DNA of 64,000 bases, taken from Blastocatellia bacterium UBA7656 (GTDB lineage Bacteria; Acidobacteriota; Blastocatellia; UBA7656). The translations under genes and the position numbers were made by a program. The stretch lies in NCBI GenBank assembly GCA_002483445.1, contig DLHY01000033.1, positions 20,693-84,692 of the forward strand, in the 5' to 3' direction. The notes beneath the pieces were generated by a model. It did not search any database and was not told where the DNA came from. It saw nothing but the letters and a program-made list of their open reading frames with translations. Position 1 is the first letter of the stretch. Every line of letters starts with the position of its first letter. Of the stretch, positions 25,494 to 33,228 are shown one piece after another.

Positions 25494-26210
25494 ATGAAAT
25501 ACACCATCGCCGTCCTGCTTGCCGTCTTGCTTGTGAGCGTATCGTTCAGCGCCGCGTCTGAAAAAAATCTGATCAGAGAAGAGCAGTTTTTATCGAAAGG
25601 CAAAAAGAGAGTTTATTATTTCTTCGCGCCTGAAGGAGCGAACGCTTCGACTCCTTTGCCTCTCGTCATCCCGCTTCTGGGCAAGGGGCGCGATGCGAAG
25701 AAAGCAATAGAGAAATGGCAGGAGCTTGCCGTAAGAGAAAACTTCGTCGTGGCTAGTCCGATGGCGCTCGGTCGTTCGGGGTGGGGCGGAGCGGATGACG
25801 GGCCTGAGTTTTTCCGCGGCTTCGTCGAATCGATCAAGGCGAAGCGCGCTATCAACACGCAAAGAATTTACCTGTTCGGTCACAAGGAATCGGCTTCGAT
25901 GGCCATAGCATTAGGTCTGATCGAATCGGAATACTACGCGGCGGTGTCGAGCAATTTCGGATCGCTCGACACTTTTTCTTATCGCCTGATCGATGCGGCG
26001 AGGCGAAAGATTCCCGTCGCCATGATGATAGGAAGAGACGATCCTTTCTTCCCGCTTGAGACGATCAAGGCCGCCCGCGACGCCCTCAATGCCCGTAGTT
26101 TTCCGGTCGAGATCATTCTGATACCGGGCCACGACAACGACTACAACCGGGGCTTCGATCTGGTGAACCGGACGGCATGGGAATTTCTGAAAGCGCATGA
26201 ACTTCCCTGA
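25494..26210 (+). CDS. Secreted alpha/beta-hydrolase-fold protein lacking the usual nucleophile
   Basis: This 238-residue protein has a signal peptide (Y-T-I-A-V-L-L-A-V-L-L-V-S-V). The fold resembles feruloyl-esterase/PHB-depolymerase-like hydrolases: L-P-L-V-I-P-L-L-G, then I-Y-L-F-G-H-K-E-S-A where the elbow G-x-S-x-G is expected, an acidic G-R-D-D-P-F-F and a late I-P-G-H-D-N-D. The serine position of the elbow is replaced by lysine (G-H-K-E-S), so classical esterase activity is doubtful. Acid and histidine positions remain. It may be a binding or non-catalytic member. It lies 11 bases before the FmdE-like gene. Confidence 0.65.
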   Translation: MKYTIAVLLAVLLVSVSFSAASEKNLIREEQFLSKGKKRVYYFFAPEGANASTPLPLVIPLLGKGRDAKKAIEKWQELAVRENFVVASPMALGRSGWGGADDGPEFFRGFVESIKAKRAINTQRIYLFGHKESASMAIALGLIESEYYAAVSSNFGSLDTFSYRLIDAARRKIPVAMMIGRDDPFFPLETIKAARDALNARSFPVEIILIPGHDNDYNRGFDLVNRTAWEFLKAHELP

Positions 26211-26221
26211 AGGAGGCGGCT

Positions 26222-26803
26222 ATGGAGACGATGGAAGAACTGCTTGCGCGAGCCGAAACATCGCACGGTCATATGTGCGCGGGTCAGGTTTTAGGAGTGA
26301 GGATGGCCCTCCTGGGATGCGAGCGTGTAGGCATCTCTGATCCGCGAGGGGCCGAGCGCAAAAACATAATCGTGTACGTCGAGATAGACCGCTGCGCTGC
26401 CGACGCGATCAACACAGTCACGGGATGCAGGTTGGGCAAGCGGACTATGAAATATCTCGATTACGGCAAACTCGCGGCTACGTTTTTGAACACGAAGACG
26501 GGCGAAGCTGTGCGGGTAGTGGCGCTGGACACATCGCGCGAAGCGGCTGACCGCGCCTTTCCTGAAATCGAGAACAAGTATGACCGGCAGTTGCAGGCTT
26601 ACAAGGTTTTGCCTGAAGAAGAACTGTTCAAAATCGAGCGTGTGCGTGTGCGTATCAACGATGAAGATCAGCCGGGCCGCCCGGTATCGAGAGTGAAGTG
26701 CGACGAGTGCGGAGAAGGAATCAATGATCGCCGCGAAGTAGCGCGCGAAGGTCAGACGCTTTGTCGGGCGTGCGCGGGCGAGGCGTATTATGTGAAGTTG
26801 TGA
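26222..26803 (+). CDS. FmdE-like protein with C-terminal zinc finger
   Basis: This 193-residue protein resembles subunit E-type proteins of formylmethanofuran dehydrogenase operons. It has an N-terminal H-G-H-M-C-A-G-Q-V-L-G-V-R-M motif and C-A-A-D-A-I-N-T-V-T-G-C. The C-terminus has two CxxC pairs (K-C-D-E-C-G and L-C-R-A-C-A), a treble-clef/zinc-ribbon-like end. FmdE relatives occur in many bacteria without methanofuran and are linked to molybdenum or metal handling, but the role is not settled. The ATG is preceded by AAGGAGG. It is cytoplasmic. Confidence 0.8.
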   Translation: METMEELLARAETSHGHMCAGQVLGVRMALLGCERVGISDPRGAERKNIIVYVEIDRCAADAINTVTGCRLGKRTMKYLDYGKLAATFLNTKTGEAVRVVALDTSREAADRAFPEIENKYDRQLQAYKVLPEEELFKIERVRVRINDEDQPGRPVSRVKCDECGEGINDRREVAREGQTLCRACAGEAYYVKL

Positions 26804-26881
26804 CGGTATGAGTTGCTCGTCAGGCCGGAAGATTCGAGATATTCGGAACGAACATCGATGTTCCAATGGCATCATCTGAGA

Positions 26882-27874
26882 TCAGATAATCCTCTGAAAA
26901 ATGATTGCCGTGAGCCAGGCAATCGCTCCGCAAATCGGAAACGTCAGCACCCAGGCAAGCACTACTTCCCTGACCACGCCCCAACGCACAGCCGAGAGCC
27001 TTCGAGCCGATCCCACACCCATGATGGCAGTGTTGATAGTATGAGTGGTGCTGAGTGGGATTCCCAGCCGCGAGGCCAGTTCGATAGCTGTTGCCGCTGC
27101 TGTTTCAGCAGCAAAGCCCTGATAAGGTTTGAGCCGAACCATACGCGATCCCATCGTGTGTATGATTCGCCATCCCCCTATGGATGTGCCTATCCCCATC
27201 ATAACCGAGCAGAGCAGTATCACCCACCACGTAACGGCGAACTTTGGAATTACCCCTCCCAAAACAAGCGCAAGGGTGAATGCCCCTATGAATTTCTGAC
27301 CGTCATTGCTTCCGTGACTGAATGCCATGAAGGCCGCTGAGACTATCTGAGCCTTTCCGAATATTTTTGTCACTCTGGTCGGCGTCGCATTCCGGAAAAG
27401 TCTGAGGATCAAAATAATCAGCATCAATCCCAGACCGAAACCGAGAAAGGTTGAGAATGCCAGCCCGATCAGTACCTTTTGCCAGCCCGCATCTAAAAGG
27501 GCATTCCACCCGGAGGTGGCAAGAGCAGCGCCAGCCAGACCCGATATCAGCGCGTGACTCTCGCTCGTTGGGAGCCCGAAACGCCATGCTATCGTACTCC
27601 ACAAGACTATCGCCACCATAGCAGCGCCTACCGTCACCAGATTGATGGCTTCGGTCTCCACGATGTCTTTACCTATAGTGGCAGCGACGGCTGTGCCGGA
27701 CATGGCTCCCGCAAAGTTGAGCGCTGTGGCCATAATCACGGCCTTCCTCGGATCCATCACTCTGGTCGAAACTACCGTGGCTATTGCATTGGGAGCGTCA
27801 GTCCATCCGTTTACAAATTCAGCGGCCAGAACGAGGGCAAGCACGATCAGCAACCCTGCTGAAAACCCTTCCAT
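26882..27874 (-). CDS. Inorganic phosphate permease, PiT family
   Basis: This 330-residue integral membrane protein has the two PiT signatures, one near each end: F-V-N-G-W-T-D-A-P-N-A-I-A at the N-terminus and F-S-H-G-S-N-D-G-Q-K in the C-terminal half. About ten helices can be drawn. PiT carriers move metal-phosphate complexes with protons. The ATG has AAGGAGG upstream and a promoter at 27939-27967. It converges with the FmdE-like gene and is monocistronic. Confidence 0.9.
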   Translation of the reverse strand: MEGFSAGLLIVLALVLAAEFVNGWTDAPNAIATVVSTRVMDPRKAVIMATALNFAGAMSGTAVAATIGKDIVETEAINLVTVGAAMVAIVLWSTIAWRFGLPTSESHALISGLAGAALATSGWNALLDAGWQKVLIGLAFSTFLGFGLGLMLIILILRLFRNATPTRVTKIFGKAQIVSAAFMAFSHGSNDGQKFIGAFTLALVLGGVIPKFAVTWWVILLCSVMMGIGTSIGGWRIIHTMGSRMVRLKPYQGFAAETAAATAIELASRLGIPLSTTHTINTAIMGVGSARRLSAVRWGVVREVVLAWVLTFPICGAIAWLTAIIFQRII

Positions 27875-27938
27875 TCAATTCCTCCTTAGGCTCTACACTG
27901 ATCTGTTGATGTCATCGGACAGTATTTGTCAGGCTCAA

Positions 27939-27967
27939 TTTGTAGGTCGTGGCCGGTTTATTGTCAA
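27939..27967 (-). promoter_or_regulatory. Sigma70-type promoter for the phosphate permease
   Basis: On the minus strand TTGACA, a 17-base spacer and TACAAA, giving a leader of about 60 bases before the ATG at 27874. Confidence 0.5.
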
Positions 27968-28162
27968 CCGGTTCTTCATCTCGAAATGTCATGAGTAATG
28001 ACGTTGCTTTTCCGAAAGCGCAGGCGGCCCCCGATTGGCTATCAATACCAACCATCGAAGCAAGGAAAAACTGTTGGGTATTCGCACTCGCAGCCGCACG
28101 AATGGTGAAACCGGCAGGCGAAGCAGGTTTTGGCGCTGACAAGTCAGGCTTCATTAGAAGAA

Positions 28163-29677
28163 TCAAAGCTGATAACTGAACGATAACTGCGCGGCTTTTG
28201 TTGCTGATCTCAATCCCGATTCTATGCCTGACTCAGGCAGAGGAAGTTTTTCGAGCGCGCGAGGTTCCACTTTGATCGCCCCGTCGCCATAAGATTTCCC
28301 GACCAGAGACAGATTGAAAATGATTTCAGGGCGCTGGAGAACCTGCCAGAGTTTTTCAATCGACGCATCATCATTCTGATGCGGGTATATGCAAAGGAAC
28401 CCGGTCAGCGGTATGACGCGGGCAGTGTTGCGGATGAATCGCGCGCTTCTGCGTCCGAGGTAGGCGAATAAAAACGGAGGCGCGCTTCGTATTTCCATCT
28501 TGTACCACGGTCGCCTCGTTGAGATGAGAGGCTTTCGGTGAAGCCCCGCTTTTTCCCCTCGAAGCAGATAGTGTTGAACTGACTGCGGAAAGTTTTCCAT
28601 CAAGCGACCATCAGGCGCGAAGAGCAGAGTGGGCCGCCCTTTGTGTTCCAACTCTCGCAAAGTCTCCATCGTGATTTCATCGCCCGTCAGATCGCGCGTG
28701 CGCCCAATGGCCGGGATTAAGAATTCATCCGCGATGCCGAATTCCTGAGCCTGATCTCTTGTGAGAAAAAAAAAGTCATTGGCTCCCGTGGCGATTCCGC
28801 GCATCACTCTGGCAAAGTCAGCGAGCCGAGGGCCGTCGAATTCTTTTTCAAGAGGAGGTCTCGACAATCCTGTTGCGAGTCCTTCCTCGATCTTTCGATG
28901 GAAGAGAGACAGAGTTTTCCCCGGCCTTCGTTTCAGCCCGCTGAGAACCCACTCCTTGAGATGAGAGTTTCCATATTCATTGCATCTGACCCAGAGGAAA
29001 TCCTCTCGCGGTTTGGCTCGTCTTATGAGAAAGATCAACGGGTTGGTATCAACTCCGGGAAAAGGAGAGGCTTCAGCCGCAAAAGTGATCACCGCGTCGA
29101 GGCAGAAGTTTTGAGTAATCCACATCCAGAGCGGGCGAGCGAACACTCCCTCGCAGGTATCGGCAGGCATGATGAAAGCCAATCTGCCATCATCTTCCAG
29201 CAGGTCGAGCGCGCGAATGAGAAAGTAGACGTGCAGACCGGCGCGACCATCGAGGGGTCTTCCGATGAGTCTCGCCGTCCAGAATTTGAGAGATTCCTTC
29301 GCGCTCGCGGGTAAGCGATGATGTCGGATATAGGGCGGATTAGCGATGATGGCTTTGAGTTTTTTTTGTGGCGGATCGAGGGCGAAGTCTCTGATTTGAA
29401 CATTGGCGAGATTGCTTGAAGATAATCCCGAATCAATAGCCTGATGCAAGGCTTCGGGGTCGATCTCCGTTCCTGAGAGGGCGACAGTTCGGCGCAGTTT
29501 TTCTCCGATAGTTTTTGCGGCTTTGAGGAGTGCGCCCGCGCCGACTGCCGGATCGAATACTTCTTCCGCCCCGCCGGTCAGAAGATATGCCGCCATGGCT
29601 TCAGCCACCCAGTCAGGAGTCCAGAACTGCCCTTTGACGCGGAGGATTTCTCTTTCTGCTTTTGCGGATGATCTCAA
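28163..29677 (-). CDS. N6-adenine DNA methyltransferase, Eco57I-like (orphan)
   Basis: This 504-residue protein has SAM-binding motif I D-P-A-V-G-A-G-A-L-L (about residue 42) and motif IV N-P-P-Y-I-R, the hallmark of gamma-type N6-adenine methyltransferases. It begins K-G-Q-F-W-T-P, the usual motif X neighbourhood. The C-terminal half (about 270-500) looks like a target-recognition region of Eco57I/type IIG enzymes, but no nuclease motif precedes the methylase part. No restriction gene is adjacent. Its ATG overlaps the stop of a small zinc-ribbon gene by 4 bp (ATGA), so the two are translated together. Confidence 0.85.
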   Translation of the reverse strand: MRSSAKAEREILRVKGQFWTPDWVAEAMAAYLLTGGAEEVFDPAVGAGALLKAAKTIGEKLRRTVALSGTEIDPEALHQAIDSGLSSSNLANVQIRDFALDPPQKKLKAIIANPPYIRHHRLPASAKESLKFWTARLIGRPLDGRAGLHVYFLIRALDLLEDDGRLAFIMPADTCEGVFARPLWMWITQNFCLDAVITFAAEASPFPGVDTNPLIFLIRRAKPREDFLWVRCNEYGNSHLKEWVLSGLKRRPGKTLSLFHRKIEEGLATGLSRPPLEKEFDGPRLADFARVMRGIATGANDFFFLTRDQAQEFGIADEFLIPAIGRTRDLTGDEITMETLRELEHKGRPTLLFAPDGRLMENFPQSVQHYLLRGEKAGLHRKPLISTRRPWYKMEIRSAPPFLFAYLGRRSARFIRNTARVIPLTGFLCIYPHQNDDASIEKLWQVLQRPEIIFNLSLVGKSYGDGAIKVEPRALEKLPLPESGIESGLRSATKAAQLSFSYQL

Positions 29678-29880
29678 TGATTGATTGCCTGTTCTCTCCG
29701 CACCAGATTGACCGCCTCGCAGTAGTCACACTCGATGATCATTTCCGTCGCTTCAGCGGAGAAGACCGTCGCCGTGTCTTCATTGCAGCCGCCGCACGTC
29801 CACCGCACAGCCGGATACTCGCCGTGAATCAGCTTGATCACTTCGCCTTCTACTTCGTGATCGTATTCAGCAATGGTCAC
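29674..29880 (-). CDS. Small zinc-ribbon protein coupled to DNA methyltransferase
   Basis: This 68-residue protein has C29-G-G-C32 and C51-D-Y-C54, a compact zinc ribbon, and an acidic N-terminus (A-E-Y-D-H-E-V-E-G-E-V). It starts at GTG with GAGGTG upstream. The 4-bp overlap with the methyltransferase gene suggests a partner or regulator, perhaps DNA or protein binding. No known family is recognised. Confidence 0.65.
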   Translation of the reverse strand: MTIAEYDHEVEGEVIKLIHGEYPAVRWTCGGCNEDTATVFSAEATEMIIECDYCEAVNLVRREQAINH

Positions 29881-29904
29881 ACTTCACCTCGCATCATTCC
29901 GGCT

Positions 29905-29938
29905 TCTGACTTCTGACTTCTGACTCCTGACTTCTCAA
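29905..29938. repeat. Tandem TTCTGACTTC repeat
   Basis: About three to four copies of TCTGACTTCTGAC units between the VWA gene's stop and the zinc-ribbon gene's start. The complementary unit (GAAGTCA) recurs at 40912-40962 and 55600-55616. Confidence 0.8.
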
Positions 29939-29942
29939 AGTG

Positions 29943-32120
29943 TCACTTCGCCCAGTAGCCCTTGCGCGTGCGGACGGCGACATCTCCGCGATCCACCCGA
30001 ACCTGAACGCGGCGATATGTGCCATCGCGCTCCGCATTCACGGGATAGTAGCCGACGCTGTAGATCGTCCTCAGCGCCGCTGCCACCTGCTTGTAAACCC
30101 CTGCGAGGTCTCCGACCTGCTCGGCCTGATACGCAACGCCTCCCGTCAGTTCCGCGATGCGCTCAAGCTGCAAGCGCGCCATCGCGTAGTTTTCCGAGAC
30201 GGAGTTGCCTCGCATCGCCTCTTCATACTCCGTGTCGATGTAGATCGGAAACACGATCACGTCACTCTCTTCCAACCTTCGCGCCAGCCGCTCGAATGTC
30301 ACGCGCGTCTCCAATGGCTGCCAGCGATCAAGTGAACTATCCACTCCGTCCGAGACGACGACTATTGCATTGCGCTGGCCCGCTGTGCCGCGAAGCGTGT
30401 CTACAAGAGCGAACCACATAGCTTCATAAAACTTCGTCGCGCCATCGAAATGCTTGATGGATTTGATTCGACTTCGCAGCAGATCGCGATTCGAAGTCAG
30501 TTGTGAAATCACAGTCACTTGATCAGTGAAGGCCACGACTGCGATTTTGTCCTGCTTGCCGACCGCATCGATAAATTTGAGCGCAGCCGCTTTGACCAGA
30601 TCGATCTTGTCCTTCATTGACCCTGAAAGATCTAGCAGAAGAACCAGATTGAACGGGGCCGAAGACGGCGCGAAGAATTCTATCTGTTGCGCCTCACCGT
30701 TTTCGAATATCTGAAAACTTTCCTTGGACAGATTCGCCACCGACGCGCCCGAACGATTGGTCGCGCTCACTGTCAGGTTGACCACTGACGAATTGAGCTT
30801 GATCGCTTCTTCATCAGAGTCTTTGCCAGCTTCGGAATCTTTTTTAGCATCGCCTTCGCCGCGCGGAGCAGGCGGGTTTTCAGGCGGGGCTTCCGAATCC
30901 GTGCGACGTTTCAGAACAGGAGGCGTGACCGGCTTCTCTTCACCAGTCGCAGTATCCGCTGGCGCATCATCGCGCTTGTCACTCTTGCGAGTGTTGGCCC
31001 TCGGATCAGGCGGATCATCGTAAATGGGATCGGGTTTGCGAGGCGGCTGCCCCTGCTGTGATTGCGGATCATCGTCTTTGCTCTGGGTCTGATTGTCAGC
31101 CGGACGCGAGTTGAGCGGCTGATTCGATGGAATGATGCGAACCCGCATTCCCATCGAGCTATCTTCTGTCTGCTCACGGTCGCGGGAGCGATTGAGCGGC
31201 CCGATTTTGTCAGATCGTTTATTGTCCCGATTTTTGGAATGCCCTCCGATTGTAGCCCAGTCGCCGCCCGACGGATTTCTCTGCGAAGGGGGCGTGGCTA
31301 TGCTGCTCGGGTCCGAATCATCATCCTTTGCCTGATCCTGCGTTGCCGCGCCCTGAGGTTGTGAAGGCGATTTGTAAACGCGAGAGCCTGACGACGAGTT
31401 TGCGGATTGCTGGTCTGTCTTCGCCTCGTTGTCCGTAGCCGCATCCCGCGAGGGAAGGTCGGCTGCGATGGCTGCACTTGCGGCTCTGTCGGCAGGCGAA
31501 AGAGTTATGTTGCCGCTCTGGCTGCGAAGAAAAATCTGCGCGCCTCCGTTGCCCAGTCTCCCATCGATGCCGCGCGATCCAGCGCGCTGGGAAATCTCAA
31601 GCGGGACAGTCGAGCGCACGAGGCCGCGAGTCGAGCGCATCGATACCTGAGCGTTGTCCGTCTTAGGCACTCTGTAGCTGATGCTGCCCGCAGTGCTTTC
31701 GATCACTGCGCTGGCTAGCGATCCGCTCACTTCTATCGGCCACGCGCCGCCCAATAACTGAAGGTGAGAGTTTTGAGGCACGTAAACCACCAAATCGATA
31801 CGACCCATCTGCGCGCCCTGTTTGCATTGCACAAGCACCGTGTTTTGAGCCGCCATCAACACCATATCGGAGCGTTCGATAGGCGTTCCGTTCGTCTTCT
31901 CGGCGGTGATGCGCACCTTCTGGCCTTCCCACACTTCGACGCTGATGCCGCCTCGCGCATTCTCGATTCGAACCTGACCTCCGGGCTTGAGAGTGAAAGA
32001 CTCGACTCGAATCGAGGACTGAGCTATCGACTCAGCGGGATGGAAAAAGACAAGTGATAAAAGCGCGATAAGAGATGCCTGCAAGTGTCTTCGCAGTGCG
32101 TCGCGAATCAATGGTTTCAT
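29943..32120 (-). CDS. Secreted VWA-domain protein (VWFA-related acidobacterial type)
   Basis: 725 residues from the ATG at 32120, which has GGAGGTAG upstream; the frame is open to 32243 without support. A signal peptide is followed by a beta-rich DUF4097-like region (about 20-190: G-G-I-S-V-E-V-W-E-G) and a long disordered Ser/Asp/Gln/Pro-rich stretch (about 200-420). A VWA domain (about 480-690) has MIDAS D-L-S-G-S-M and V-V-S-D-G-V-D. The domain matches the VWFA-related family common in Acidobacteriota. Such proteins bind metal-dependent ligands outside the cytoplasm. A second member lies at 38673-39578. Confidence 0.85.
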   Translation of the reverse strand: MKPLIRDALRRHLQASLIALLSLVFFHPAESIAQSSIRVESFTLKPGGQVRIENARGGISVEVWEGQKVRITAEKTNGTPIERSDMVLMAAQNTVLVQCKQGAQMGRIDLVVYVPQNSHLQLLGGAWPIEVSGSLASAVIESTAGSISYRVPKTDNAQVSMRSTRGLVRSTVPLEISQRAGSRGIDGRLGNGGAQIFLRSQSGNITLSPADRAASAAIAADLPSRDAATDNEAKTDQQSANSSSGSRVYKSPSQPQGAATQDQAKDDDSDPSSIATPPSQRNPSGGDWATIGGHSKNRDNKRSDKIGPLNRSRDREQTEDSSMGMRVRIIPSNQPLNSRPADNQTQSKDDDPQSQQGQPPRKPDPIYDDPPDPRANTRKSDKRDDAPADTATGEEKPVTPPVLKRRTDSEAPPENPPAPRGEGDAKKDSEAGKDSDEEAIKLNSSVVNLTVSATNRSGASVANLSKESFQIFENGEAQQIEFFAPSSAPFNLVLLLDLSGSMKDKIDLVKAAALKFIDAVGKQDKIAVVAFTDQVTVISQLTSNRDLLRSRIKSIKHFDGATKFYEAMWFALVDTLRGTAGQRNAIVVVSDGVDSSLDRWQPLETRVTFERLARRLEESDVIVFPIYIDTEYEEAMRGNSVSENYAMARLQLERIAELTGGVAYQAEQVGDLAGVYKQVAAALRTIYSVGYYPVNAERDGTYRRVQVRVDRGDVAVRTRKGYWAK

Positions 32121-32265
32121 AGCTACCTCCACAGTTTCGAAACGGAAAAGACTGTAACATCGCAAACCGAGAAGTTGCCTTCCCGAATCGCCGAATGTAA
32201 CAGAGGGTAGACAGATTCTCTTACAAGTCAAAACGGGAGTCAAACTGAGGGCAGATGGCCCGTTT

Positions 32266-32395
32266 GGGGGAGTGTGGGAGTGTGGGGTAGTAGGAAGAAA
32301 AGAATGGGAGAATGGGAGAGTGGGAGAGTGGGGGATGAAGACTCATTGCTCCCATTCCCCCATTCTCCCATTCTCCCCCATTCCTCCACTGCTCA
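32266..32395. repeat. Fold-back tandem repeat of GGGAGAATGGGAGA units
   Basis: The left arm contains GGGAGAATGGGAGAGTGGGAG units and the right arm the complementary CTCCCATTCTCCC units, with a short loop around 32335-32350. It fills the gap between the divergent VWA and FHA genes. Confidence 0.85.
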
Positions 32396-32413
32396 TGCTA
32401 TACTTTCCCCACT

Positions 32414-33175
32414 ATGGCCCGAACGGATGAAAGCATTTTTGACAAAGCTGAGGGACTCGCCCGACGTGTGCTTGAGAGGCTCGGCGCGCGAGTCGATGAT
32501 CGATTGGCAGGCGATTCGTTGAGCGCGCGAAAAATTTCCGATCTTGCTTCTCAAATCGAGCGAGCTATCGAAAGCAATCTCAAGGAAGACGGCCAGGGTG
32601 TCAGGCGCGTCGCGCCCTCGGTGATTCGCGTTTTGCTCACGCACGAAGAAGCATCCAGTCTCGGAGCGAAATACAAAGAAGCTCTTGGCGCGGAACTCAG
32701 CCAGGTCGCGCGTGAGTTCATCAATAACCGGCGATATGAAACCAACGATCCGGCTGTCGTGGAAATCGGATCAGACCTCTTCGCAAAATCAACAGTCATC
32801 AAAACTGCTTTTGAAAAGGGAGTCGCACAGAAAGATGATAAGGCGAAGGGATCGCAGGTTGTTGATGAGAAAACAGTCGCGCTTGTCGCGTCGGATGGGA
32901 GGAGTTTTCGTATCAAGCTGAAAGCTGACAGCGATCCGGCATACATCGGTCGCGCTTCGGGCATCGCCGCGCGAATCGATGACGCAAGCATCTCGCGGCT
33001 TCATTGCTCGCTGGCCCTCCGCGCTGCGGGAGACGTAGTCATCTCCGATCTGGGAAGCTCGAACGGAAGCGCGCTCAACGGCAGGCCGCTCGCTCCTGAT
33101 CGGGCGCACGCGCTGCAATCGGGCGATATCGTGGAACTCGGAGATGTGCGCCTTACTGTCACCGATATCGTTTAG
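32414..33175 (+). CDS. FhaA-like protein: DUF3662 domain plus FHA domain
   Basis: This 253-residue cytoplasmic protein starts with an FhaA_N/DUF3662-like domain (about 5-115: I-F-D-K-A-E-G-L-A-R-R-V, V-A-P-S-V-I-R-V-L-L). A C-terminal FHA domain (about 160-250) has the phosphothreonine-binding signature Y-I-G-R-A, then S-R-L-H-C, G-S-S-N-G and L-N-G. FHA domains read Ser/Thr-kinase phosphorylation. In Actinobacteria FhaA-type genes sit with rodA and pbpA. Here the next genes are a penicillin-binding protein and a SEDS protein, so it probably regulates peptidoglycan synthesis. Confidence 0.85.
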   Translation: MARTDESIFDKAEGLARRVLERLGARVDDRLAGDSLSARKISDLASQIERAIESNLKEDGQGVRRVAPSVIRVLLTHEEASSLGAKYKEALGAELSQVAREFINNRRYETNDPAVVEIGSDLFAKSTVIKTAFEKGVAQKDDKAKGSQVVDEKTVALVASDGRSFRIKLKADSDPAYIGRASGIAARIDDASISRLHCSLALRAAGDVVISDLGSSNGSALNGRPLAPDRAHALQSGDIVELGDVRLTVTDIV

Positions 33176-33228
33176 GAGGGGCAACCGGCAACTCAGCAGC
33201 CGGGAAACCCTGAACACGCGAAGCAGTT

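Noticed and set aside
27912..28166. 84-residue minus-strand frame after the DNA methyltransferase
   Set aside because: It starts with TTG overlapping the methylase stop, but no ribosome-binding site or recognisable sequence supports it, and the phosphate permease promoter lies inside it.
28163..29880. Restriction-modification system
   Set aside because: No nuclease motif or restriction gene beside the methyltransferase; called an orphan.
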